DNA from: Noviherbaspirillum massiliense JC206
Lineage (GTDB): Bacteria > Pseudomonadota > Gammaproteobacteria > Burkholderiales > Burkholderiaceae_D
NCBI RefSeq assembly: GCF_000312045.1
Contig: NZ_HE978634.1
Location: 303,192 to 367,191 of the forward strand
DNA: 64,000 nucleotides
Direction: 5' to 3'
Under the pieces are notes generated by a model. It saw only the letters and a list, made by a program, of their open reading frames with translations, made no database searches and was not told the origin of the DNA. Below, one piece after another: positions 57,076-64,000 of this stretch. The first letter of the stretch is position 1. The number at the start of each line of letters is the position of its first letter. Both the position numbers and the translations under genes were made by a program.

Positions 57076-59470
57076 GGGTGATCTCCTTGAACAAATGGGG
57101 AATGATCAGGCCGGGCGTATCGCCCAGCGCTTCCTGTACCGCATCGTCGACGGTGTCGAGCCAGATGAACTGCAGTTCGCGCCGGGCCTGCTCCGGAATG
57201 TCGTCCAGGTCCTTGCGGTTGCGCGCCGGCAGCAGCACCACCTTGATGCCCGCCTGCAGCGCAGCCAGCACTTTTTCCTTGATGCCGCCTACCGGCAGCA
57301 CCAGGCCGCGCAGGCTGATTTCCCCGGTCATCGCGCAATCGTTGCGCACCGGAGTTTCGATCATCAGCGAGGTCAGCGCGACGAACATGGCGATGCCGGC
57401 GCTCGGGCCATCCTTGGGCAGCGCGCCGGCCGGGACATGGACATGGATGTCATGCTTGTCGAAGGCTTCCGGCTCGATCTGCAGCGGCGCGCAGTGCGAC
57501 TTGACCAGGGTGAGGGCCGCCTGCGCGCTTTCCTTCATCACGTCGCCGAGCTGACCGGTCAGGATCAGCTTGCCGCTGCCGGCGGTGCGGCTGGCTTCGA
57601 TGAACAGGATGTCGCCACCGATCGGCGTCCATGCCAGGCCGGTCGCCACGCCTGAAAGGCGGGTGCGCAGCGCGAGCTCGCTTTCGAACTTCTTCGGCCC
57701 GAGGATATCCGGCAGATCGCGCGCCTCCACCTGCATCTGCGCCATGCCTTCCTCGGCCACGCGCATGGCGACGTGGCGGAACACATTGCCGATCTCGCGC
57801 TCGAGATTGCGCACCCCGGCTTCGCGGGTGTAGTCGCGGATGATCGCGCGGATCGCCTCATCGCTGATGCCGCACTGCTGCGGTGTCAGGCCATCGGTCT
57901 CCAGCTGGCGCGCCACCAGGTAGCGGCGCGCGATCTGGGCCTTCTCTTCCTCGGTATAGCCGGGCAGGCGGATGACTTCCATGCGATCCAGCAGTGCGCC
58001 GGGCACGGTGTCGAGCATGTTGGCAGTACAGATGAACATCACTTTCGACAGGTCGAAGGGCACGCCGAGGTAATTGTCGCGAAAGGCGAAGTTCTGCTCC
58101 GGATCGAGCACTTCCAGCAGGGCGGCGGAAGGATCGCCGTGGATGCCGGCGCCGAGCTTGTCGATCTCGTCGAGCATCATCACGCAATTGCGCGAGCCGG
58201 CCTTGCGCAGCGCCTGCAGGATATTGCCGGGCAGCGCCCCCACGTAAGTCCGGCGATGGCCGCGGATCTCGGCTTCGTCATGCACGCCGCCCAGGCTCAC
58301 GCGCGCGAACTTGCGGCCGGTGGCGCGCGCGATGCTCTGACCGAGCGACGTCTTGCCCACGCCCGGCGGGCCGACGAAGCACATGATCGGGCTCTTGCCG
58401 TTCGGGTTGAGCTTGCGCACCGCGAGGTGTTCGAGGATGCGGCGCTTGACCTTGTCCAGGCCGAAATGGTCTTCATCCAGGATGCGGCGCGCCTGCGCGA
58501 TATCGATGCGGTCTTCGGTGGTGGACGACCAGGGCAGCTCGGCCAGCCATTCGAGGTAGGTGCACAGCATCGAATATTCGGCGGCCGCTTCCGGCATCCT
58601 TTGCAGCCGGTGCAGTTCCTTCTGGGCGTGGGCTTCGGCCTCGGGCGGCAGGTCCGCCTTGGCGATCGCTTCCGCCAGGTCCTCCAGCTCGCTGTTGCTG
58701 CCATCGAATTCGCCGAGCTCGTCCTGTATGGTCTTCAGCTGTTCACGCAGCAGGTACTCGCGCTGCTTGTCATCCATCCTTTCCTTGGTCTGCTCGTTGA
58801 TCTCGTTCGACAGCTGCACCACCTCGATGCGGCGCACCAGCAGGCTCAGCACCTTGTCGAGCCGGCGCTGCAAGTCCAGGGTTTCCAGCACATCCTGCTT
58901 CTGCTGCGGCGTCAGTTCCAGCAGGCCCGCGACGAAGTCCGCCAGCGAGGCCGCGGAAGTGATGTTCTGCGTCGCGCCAACCAGTTCCGACGGGGCTTGC
59001 GGCAGCAGGTCAATGATTTCCGCGGTGCGCTCCTTGAGCTGGATGAAGCGCGCCTGGATGTCTGCAGAACGTTCATCCGGGTCGGGCAGCGACTGGACCC
59101 GGGCCGCGTAATACGGATAGCCGTCCAGGTATTCGATGATGCGAAAGCGGTGCTGTCCCTGGCACACGATGTAATGGGAACCGTCCTGGGCGGTGATGTA
59201 GCGCAGCACGCTGGCGGCGGTGCCGATGCCGTAGAGCTGTTCGCGCGCCGGCATGTCGTTTTCCGGATCGTGCTGCAGCAGCAGGCCGACATTGTGTTCC
59301 GCGTTCACCGCTTCCTGCGCGGCGGCAATCGAAATATCGCGCCCGAGGCTGATCGGCGCAATCATGCCCGGGAACAGGACAAGATTGCGCAACGGAATAA
59401 TCGCCAGCGCGTCTTCCGGCAGCTTCTTCGCGCCAGCATCCTTGGCCTTGCCTGCTTCCCTCGTTTTCAT
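57059..59470 (-). CDS. lon: ATP-dependent protease Lon (stand-alone copy)
   Basis: This 803-residue endopeptidase La has a LON N-domain (~20-210) starting IIPLRNLVLFPGMIAPISLGR. The AAA+ domain has Walker A GPPGVGKTSLGQ and a Walker B-like VMMLDEIDKLG. The protease domain has the Ser-Lys dyad in GPSAGIA and GGIKEKVLAAL. It degrades damaged and regulatory proteins in the cytoplasm. The usual housekeeping lon lies beside clpX, which is not present here, so this may be a second Lon. It is divergent from the DJ-1-type gene across 207 bp and followed by a coupled 100-residue gene. Confidence 0.93.
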   Translation of the reverse strand: MKTREAGKAKDAGAKKLPEDALAIIPLRNLVLFPGMIAPISLGRDISIAAAQEAVNAEHNVGLLLQHDPENDMPAREQLYGIGTAASVLRYITAQDGSHYIVCQGQHRFRIIEYLDGYPYYAARVQSLPDPDERSADIQARFIQLKERTAEIIDLLPQAPSELVGATQNITSAASLADFVAGLLELTPQQKQDVLETLDLQRRLDKVLSLLVRRIEVVQLSNEINEQTKERMDDKQREYLLREQLKTIQDELGEFDGSNSELEDLAEAIAKADLPPEAEAHAQKELHRLQRMPEAAAEYSMLCTYLEWLAELPWSSTTEDRIDIAQARRILDEDHFGLDKVKRRILEHLAVRKLNPNGKSPIMCFVGPPGVGKTSLGQSIARATGRKFARVSLGGVHDEAEIRGHRRTYVGALPGNILQALRKAGSRNCVMMLDEIDKLGAGIHGDPSAALLEVLDPEQNFAFRDNYLGVPFDLSKVMFICTANMLDTVPGALLDRMEVIRLPGYTEEEKAQIARRYLVARQLETDGLTPQQCGISDEAIRAIIRDYTREAGVRNLEREIGNVFRHVAMRVAEEGMAQMQVEARDLPDILGPKKFESELALRTRLSGVATGLAWTPIGGDILFIEASRTAGSGKLILTGQLGDVMKESAQAALTLVKSHCAPLQIEPEAFDKHDIHVHVPAGALPKDGPSAGIAMFVALTSLMIETPVRNDCAMTGEISLRGLVLPVGGIKEKVLAALQAGIKVVLLPARNRKDLDDIPEQARRELQFIWLDTVDDAVQEALGDTPGLIIPHLFKEITHEQRA

Positions 59471-59588
59471 TGCAGCACCGTCGTCGATGGAGTTCCGGGT
59501 TTTGCCTTCCCGCTTGGACAGGAGGCCTTCGGGGGCGTTCCGGCGGAATGACAGGAGCCGCCCCGGGCATGCGCAGCGTCCTCTTCGG

Positions 59589-59604
59589 GGCCGAAATATC
59601 GGCC
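59589..59604. promoter_or_regulatory. 16-bp palindrome in the lon/DJ-1 intergenic region
   Basis: GGCCGA-AATA-TCGGCC is a 6+4+6 palindrome between divergent lon and the DJ-1/PfpI gene. It could be a shared operator. It does not match the CIRCE consensus, and no sigma-32 promoter was found. Confidence 0.35.
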
Positions 59605-59677
59605 GGCGTGCGAACTTTTGCCATGCAGTTCAATCAACCTTCTTTGTTGAAAGCTTACTTGGAAAAGGAGAGGGAAC

Positions 59678-60289
59678 ATGGTGGATTTCGGCCACACACT
59701 GACGGGAATGCAGGTGGCGATTCTGGTGATGGATGGCTTCGAACAGGTGGAATTCACCGGGCCGCGCGCAGCCCTGGAACAGGTGGATGCAAGCACCAAG
59801 GTGGTGTCTGCCGACAAGCATGGCAAGGTGCACGGCTACAACCATGATGTACAGGCCGACGAGTTCGATGTCGACCTGAGCTTCGCGGAAGTCGACACCA
59901 AGGACTTCGACGCGGTGCTGCTGCCGGGCGGCGCGCTGAATGCGGAGCGGATCCGCAACAACCCGGAAGCGCAGCAAATCGTGCGCGAGATGAGCGAGGA
60001 CGGCAAGCCGATCGCGGCAATCTGCCACGGCGCCTTGCTGCTGGTATCGGCGGGACTGGTGGAAGGCCGCACCCTGACCAGCTGGCCGAGCCTGCAGGAC
60101 GAGGTCCGGAAGGCGGGCGGCAACTGGGTGGACCAGGAAGTGGTGGTCGACGGCAACCTGATCAGCAGCCGCAAGCCGGACGACATTCCCGCCTTCTGCG
60201 ACAAGATCAGGGAAGTGCTGCTCGAACGGCTGAATGCCAGCGCACGCGGCACGCGCGACGAGCAGAGAGGCGTCGGCCTCGCCGGCTAG
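59678..60289 (+). CDS. DJ-1/PfpI family type 1 glutamine amidotransferase-like protein
   Basis: This 203-residue cytoplasmic protein has the nucleophile-elbow cysteine in AICHGALLL and the acidic residue in VEFTGPRAAL that tunes it. The C-terminal half is typical of PfpI/YhbO proteins. Proposed roles are deglycation or protein repair and resistance to oxidative stress; the exact reaction is debated. The start follows AAAAGGAGAGGG. It is divergent from lon, which fits a shared stress response. Confidence 0.9.
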   Translation: MVDFGHTLTGMQVAILVMDGFEQVEFTGPRAALEQVDASTKVVSADKHGKVHGYNHDVQADEFDVDLSFAEVDTKDFDAVLLPGGALNAERIRNNPEAQQIVREMSEDGKPIAAICHGALLLVSAGLVEGRTLTSWPSLQDEVRKAGGNWVDQEVVVDGNLISSRKPDDIPAFCDKIREVLLERLNASARGTRDEQRGVGLAG

Positions 60290-60310
60290 GCGCCGGCGGA
60301 ACCACGCGCC

Positions 60311-61054
60311 TTAATTGCGCGCGTGCGACAACTGGAAGCTTTCCACGCCTTCGAACTGCGACAGCTCGCGCGCCAGATCGCTGATGGGCGCGCCGCTGCG
60401 CTTGTTGTAGGCGACCGCGACGAAATGCCATTCTGCCTTGCCGCCCTGCATCGAGATGGTAATGGTGCCTCCGGCGATTTCATAACCGCGCTTCAGGGCT
60501 TCACGGCGCAAGGCATCTTCACTCGGCTTGAATTCCCGGGCAAAGCGCAGCACGACCGACACTGCCTGGCGCGAGGGCAGCCAGGCCGCCAGGCGCGGCA
60601 CACCGATCATGCACACTGCCGACATCAGCGCCAGCAGCATCGCCGACAGGTAAAAGCCGACACCCACCATCACGCCGATCACCGAGGCGGCCCAGATCGA
60701 GGCGGCCGTGGTCAGGCCGCTGATGTTGAATCCTTCCTTCATGATCACGCCGGCGCCGAGGAAGCCGATGCCGGTCACGATCCCCTGCATCACCCGGGTC
60801 GGGTCCGCGCCCAGCCCGAAGGCGACATGGCCGCCATACCAGTCGGCCGGATAGCCTGCAATCACCGTCAGCGCGGCGGATGCCATGCAGACCAGGCCGT
60901 AGGTGCGCATGCCCGCCGCCCGGCCGCGGTAAGAGCGCTCGTACCCTACCAGCAATCCCAGCAGCAGCGCACCGAACAGGCTGAAGAACACGATCAGGTT
61001 GGTCGCGACGACCGGACCGGACCAGAAGGCTGCCAGGGATTCCAGTGTGGGCAT
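60311..61054 (-). CDS. MgtC/SapB family membrane protein
   Basis: This 247-residue protein has an N-terminal MgtC domain with about five helices (SLFGALLLGLLVGYERSYRGRAAGMRTYG, GLGADPTRVMQGIVTGIGFLGAGVIMKEG) and a soluble C-terminal ACT-like domain from ~170. MgtC proteins help cells at low Mg2+ or in acid and inhibit F-ATPase in Salmonella. The ATG at 61054 is chosen because AAAGGA lies just upstream; the TTG at 61069 adds five residues. It converges on the DJ-1-type gene. Confidence 0.9.
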   Translation of the reverse strand: MPTLESLAAFWSGPVVATNLIVFFSLFGALLLGLLVGYERSYRGRAAGMRTYGLVCMASAALTVIAGYPADWYGGHVAFGLGADPTRVMQGIVTGIGFLGAGVIMKEGFNISGLTTAASIWAASVIGVMVGVGFYLSAMLLALMSAVCMIGVPRLAAWLPSRQAVSVVLRFAREFKPSEDALRREALKRGYEIAGGTITISMQGGKAEWHFVAVAYNKRSGAPISDLARELSQFEGVESFQLSHARN

Positions 61055-61444
61055 GGGTATCCTTTGCAATCAAGGGAAGCGGCTCGGCATTGGCCGCGAA
61101 AAGATGATGCAAGCCATTGTAAGCGCAGATGCTTGGCGGATAGCAAATCCGTGCCGCAACAGGTGCTTTCCAGCACAGTGCGCGAGCCATCTGTCTCGGG
61201 AATGACGCACAGCAGCGGGATGAAGGACACGCAGGCCGGGCATGGGCGGTGCACGCATGTTTCTGCGGGTAGCGCTGACTGCCAACGAGGGAAGGCCGCA
61301 ACCGCGACAACCCACGACTTCTGGCAGCTTGCAGCCTAGCCGCACTACGCTGCGGCGCGGCGGCAAGTCAGCCGAAGATGGGTACAGTGAGGAATGTGAA
61401 TCGGAATGCGGTGCGCGGTGGCGCCTGCATCACCACGGTGATGG
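61055..61444. other. 390-bp intergenic region
   Basis: It lies between the start of the MgtC gene (minus) and the stop of the small gene at 61445 (minus). I find no gene, repeat or terminator that stands out. It must include the MgtC promoter. Confidence 0.4.
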
Positions 61445-61738
61445 CTATTTCTTTTTCTTGTCCCCGCCCAGGGAAGTACGCTTCACGATCCGGTCCTGGA
61501 GGTTTTCCGGGACATCGTTCACCACCGCATCCACGCCGTGGGTTTCCCGCAGGTCGGTATCGACCTGTCCGTTCTGCAAGTCGTCGTAAGCTTGCTTGAT
61601 GTCCCTGCGCACCGGATCGCCACCCGTGCGGTCGACGGATTCATCGCGTTCATGCGGCATGCGCGGGGCTGTCACGCCCGGTACCGGGCCCTTGGTCCGC
61701 ACTTCTTTCTGCTTCAGTTTGCTGTCTTTCGCGGTCAT
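61445..61738 (-). CDS. small hydrophilic protein of unknown function
   Basis: This 97-residue protein is highly charged (MTAKDSKLKQKEVRTKGPVP ... RIVKRTSLGGDKKKK). It has no hydrophobic core, so it is probably disordered. It ends in a Lys-rich tail, like the small stress proteins common in Burkholderiales. GGAGAG lies upstream of the ATG. The function is unknown. Confidence 0.65.
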   Translation of the reverse strand: MTAKDSKLKQKEVRTKGPVPGVTAPRMPHERDESVDRTGGDPVRRDIKQAYDDLQNGQVDTDLRETHGVDAVVNDVPENLQDRIVKRTSLGGDKKKK

Positions 61739-61914
61739 TCTGCTCTCCGTGGCAATAGTCGTTCGAGCCGCCTCGGACTCAAAAATTCCCCGGCATTGGT
61801 ATATTCCGGTCAACAAGCCGGATCCGCGCCATGTTCCCTTGCGCTCCTGCACGGGACGGCGACCAAGAAGCAGACTTGCGCGATACCACTGCGCCTCATC
61901 AACTACTCCCATCC

Positions 61915-62436
61915 ATGGCACGCAATATCGAAATCAAGGCACGCATCGACAGCGTCGAAACCATCCTGCCACTGGCGGCCCGCATTGCCGATCAGGGACC
62001 GACCGAGATCCATCAGGACGATACGTTCTTTGCCTGTCCGAACGGCCGGCTGAAGCTGCGCGCCTTTTCCGCTCAGGAGGGCCAGCTGATCTTTTACCGG
62101 CGTCCCGATGCGGCCGGGCCCAAGGAATCGTTCTACGTGATTTCTCCCACCAACTCGCCCGATACCCTGCGCCAGGCATTGGCACTGGCTTATGGCGAAA
62201 CCGGCCGGGTGCGCAAGCAGCGCACCCTGTTCCTGGCCGGGCGCACCCGCATCCACCTCGACCGGGTGGAAGGACTGGGGCATTTCCTTGAGCTGGAAGT
62301 CGTCCTGGCCGACAGCGAGCGGAGCGAGGATGGCATTGCCGAGGCCCACGCGCTGCTGGAGCAACTGGCGATCGGGCCCGGGCAGCTGATCGAAGGCGCC
62401 TATCTCGACCTGCTCCGGCAGGCCGGCACCCGCTGA
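61915..62436 (+). CDS. CYTH domain protein (class IV adenylate cyclase / ThTPase fold)
   Basis: This 173-residue protein begins MARNIEIKARI, which carries the CYTH E-x-E-x-K-type metal/phosphate tunnel motif. Conserved Arg/Lys/Glu residues on the strands follow (LKLRAF, FYRRPD, RKQRTLF, LELEVVL). CYTH proteins bind triphosphates; members are thiamine triphosphatases, polyphosphatases or adenylate cyclases (CyaB). The reaction here cannot be fixed. The start at 61915 fits the family and follows a pyrimidine-rich region. DUF924 follows 16 bp later. Confidence 0.85.
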   Translation: MARNIEIKARIDSVETILPLAARIADQGPTEIHQDDTFFACPNGRLKLRAFSAQEGQLIFYRRPDAAGPKESFYVISPTNSPDTLRQALALAYGETGRVRKQRTLFLAGRTRIHLDRVEGLGHFLELEVVLADSERSEDGIAEAHALLEQLAIGPGQLIEGAYLDLLRQAGTR

Positions 62437-62452
62437 TCTCCAAAGGACAGCC

Positions 62453-63052
62453 ATGGAAAGCATTGCCAGCATCCATCGATTCTGGTTTGGCGACCATCCG
62501 GACGATGCAGTCGTCGCACGCCAGCAGTCCCGGCTGTGGTGGAAGAAGCAGCCGGAAACCGACAGCATGATCCGGCAGCGCTTTGCACCATGGACGGCAA
62601 AGGCGGCCGCACGGGAACTCGATGACTGGCTGGCGACGCCGGCCGGGCGGCTCGCGCTGATCCTGCTGACCGACCAGTTCCCGAGGAACATGTATCGCGG
62701 CACGCCGCAAGCCTTCGCCTTCGACGAGCTGGCTCGCACATGGGCGAAGGAAGGGCTCGCGCTGGGCGTGCAGCACTCATTGCGCCCGATCGAGAGGGTC
62801 TTTCTCTACCTGCCGCTGGAACATTCGGAATCGCTAGAAGACCAGGACCGGTCGCTTGCCCTGTTCGAGGAACTGGCGGCGAATGCGGCGCCGGCGCAGA
62901 AGCCGGCGTTCGACGGCTTTCTGGATTTCGCGCGGCGGCATCGGCAAGTGATCGAACGCTTCGGCCGCTTCCCGCACCGCAACGCGATACTCGGTCGCGC
63001 CTCGACGCCGGAAGAACTCGCCTTCCTGAGGAAGAAAGGCTCCTCCTTCTGA
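62453..63052 (+). CDS. DUF924 family protein
   Basis: This 199-residue all-helical soluble protein matches the DUF924 pattern: IHRFWFG at the start, LALILLTDQFPRNMYRGTPQAFAFD in the middle, and FLYLPLEHSESLEDQDRSLALFEEL. HRQVIERFGRFPHRNAILGR comes near the end. The function is unknown. It is probably co-transcribed with the CYTH gene (16-bp gap) and converges on the DUF1330 gene. Confidence 0.92.
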   Translation: MESIASIHRFWFGDHPDDAVVARQQSRLWWKKQPETDSMIRQRFAPWTAKAAARELDDWLATPAGRLALILLTDQFPRNMYRGTPQAFAFDELARTWAKEGLALGVQHSLRPIERVFLYLPLEHSESLEDQDRSLALFEELAANAAPAQKPAFDGFLDFARRHRQVIERFGRFPHRNAILGRASTPEELAFLRKKGSSF

Positions 63053-63067
63053 CCGGGCCCGGCGGGC

Positions 63068-63370
63068 TTACACGCCTTCCACGATGAACAGCCGCCCGAT
63101 CGAATTGGCGACGCGGATTTCCTTCGCCTTCTGGTATTCGGCGGACTCGTACCAGTCCTGCGCCTGTTTCAGGGACGGGAATTCGATGATCACCGTGCGC
63201 CAGGCATCGCTGTGCGCAACATCGTGACCTTCGCGCTGGTCGCGCTTGCCGCCGCGCGCAATGAAATTGCCGCCATGCTGGGCGACGGAAGCAGTCGACA
63301 ATGCGCGGTAACCTTCATAGGCGGCGGGATTGGATATCAGGACTTCGGCGACGACATAGGCTTTTGGCAT
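63068..63370 (-). CDS. DUF1330 family protein
   Basis: This 100-residue dimeric alpha-beta barrel protein (MPKAYVVAEVLISNPAAYEGY ... RTVIIEFPSLKQAQDWYESAEY) fits DUF1330. The start at 63370 is chosen because the extension to 63469 is not protein-like. The function is unknown. Confidence 0.88.
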   Translation of the reverse strand: MPKAYVVAEVLISNPAAYEGYRALSTASVAQHGGNFIARGGKRDQREGHDVAHSDAWRTVIIEFPSLKQAQDWYESAEYQKAKEIRVANSIGRLFIVEGV

Positions 63371-63654
63371 TTTCGGACCCAGGGAAAAGTAGCGAGGAAA
63401 GCGGAGGCATTCGATAACGTTTTCCATTGTAGTCAATGCCGCCATCCGCGCACATCGGGCCGCCCGCATGCCGCGGGAAAACGATATCCCATTGCCGATC
63501 TGCCAAGATTCCCCATCGCGGGGATTGGGTTAGGATAGGCAAAGCATCTGCGTCAGGATGCGGAGCGCCTGCGGCTTGTGATATCTTCTTGCCCGCGCCG
63601 CGTCACCGCACCGGTCGCAAAGCCCGTCGAAATTTTTCCCCGAGGTCTGGCACC

Positions 63655-64000
63655 ATGCCAAGCAGTGATTCCCTATCCCATCGCACCAAAGCCCAGGCTT
63701 TGCTCTCCGATGCAGAACAGATTTTTGATGCGGCGGCCGTGCAGCAGGCGGTCGACAAGGTCGCGCAACAGCTCAACCAGCGCTTCAATCAGGAAGCCGG
63801 CGCCGCCTTCCCGCTGGTGCTCGGCGTCATGGGCGGTGCGGTGGTCTTTTGCGGGCAGTTGCTCACCCGGCTGAAGTTCCCCCTCGAATTCGACTACATC
63901 CATGTCACCCGCTACGGCAGCAAGGACCATGGCGGCAAGATCGAATGGAAAGTGGAGCCGCGCGCCGACGTGAGAGGCCGCACGGTGATCGTGCTGGACG
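63655..64000 (+). CDS. hpt: hypoxanthine-guanine phosphoribosyltransferase (5' part, runs off the window)
   Basis: This partial gene gives 115 residues. The N-terminus is LSDAEQIFDAAAVQQAVDKVAQQLNQRF; then FPLVLGVMGGAVVFCGQLLTRL and DYIHVTRYG precede the PRPP loop (RTVIVLD, cut at the window edge). It salvages hypoxanthine/guanine with PRPP to IMP/GMP. The start at 63655 follows GAGGTC. The 284-bp spacer upstream shows no other gene. Confidence 0.85.
   Translation, partial: MPSSDSLSHRTKAQALLSDAEQIFDAAAVQQAVDKVAQQLNQRFNQEAGAAFPLVLGVMGGAVVFCGQLLTRLKFPLEFDYIHVTRYGSKDHGGKIEWKVEPRADVRGRTVIVLD

Noticed and set aside
59471-59677. Heat-shock promoter or CIRCE element before lon
   Set aside because: Neither a sigma-32 consensus pair nor a CIRCE repeat could be found; only a short palindrome is reported.
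60519-61310. Alternate minus frame across MgtC
   Set aside because: Shadow of the MgtC coding frame, which has clear membrane motifs.

Overview
This window looks like chromosomal DNA of a free-living betaproteobacterium, most likely Oxalobacteraceae (Herbaspirillum/Noviherbaspirillum/Massilia-type). The grounds are high GC content, the Tyr-Gly-Thr tRNA run typical of the region upstream of tuf, the order midA-like methyltransferase / pteridine-reductase-type SDR / folB / ttcA, the glmU-Lrp-glmS arrangement, fused icmF, and many small proteins of a type common in this family. The assignment rests on protein character and gene order, not on a database search. I see no IS element, prophage, CRISPR array or plasmid function; this is dense core and accessory chromosome.

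Layout. 1-430: three tRNA genes with a near-consensus sigma-70 promoter. 0.5-9.9 kb: a glutamine-amidotransferase hydrolase, ArsC, a minus-strand run (methyltransferase, two DUF2905 paralogues, MFS pump), a pterin/tRNA-thiolation run (SDR, folB, ttcA) and glmU. 9.9-12.4 kb: an Lrp/AsnC regulator and glmS, divergent, with a cluster of similar palindromes between them. 13-18 kb: an unrecognised beta-helix protein, a GNAT-like protein, a Crp/Fnr regulator, a soluble histidine kinase and a CadR-CDF metal-efflux pair; convergent genes here overlap at their stop codons. 17.9-27.6 kb: four c-di-GMP genes, three in a translationally coupled operon plus a divergent GGDEF gene. 27.6-32.6 kb: an amidase and icmF, divergent. 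32.8-37.5 kb: an LPS-core operon (waaC, GT4, an unknown membrane protein) followed by a Dph6-like ATPase and rarD. 37.5-47.4 kb: ettA, outer-membrane proteins, a purine permease, an EF-G-like GTPase and several small proteins. 47.4-57 kb: an HD-GYP protein, lpxO, a zinc alcohol dehydrogenase with a coupled SRPBCC protein, topoisomerase IB, DUF421 and other stress-type genes. 57-64 kb: a stand-alone lon with a coupled small gene, a DJ-1/PfpI protein, MgtC, CYTH, DUF924, DUF1330 and the start of hpt.

Themes. Amino-sugar supply (glmU, glmS) and LPS construction (waaC, GT4, lpxO) serve the envelope. c-di-GMP turnover is heavily represented (four genes plus an HD-GYP), and one EAL domain has lost signature residues. 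Metal and stress handling (CadR/CDF, ArsC, Lon, GlsB, DJ-1, TopIB) fits a soil or water lifestyle. The clearest regulatory signals are the CadR operator, the palindrome cluster between the Lrp gene and glmS, and the 16-bp palindrome before icmF.
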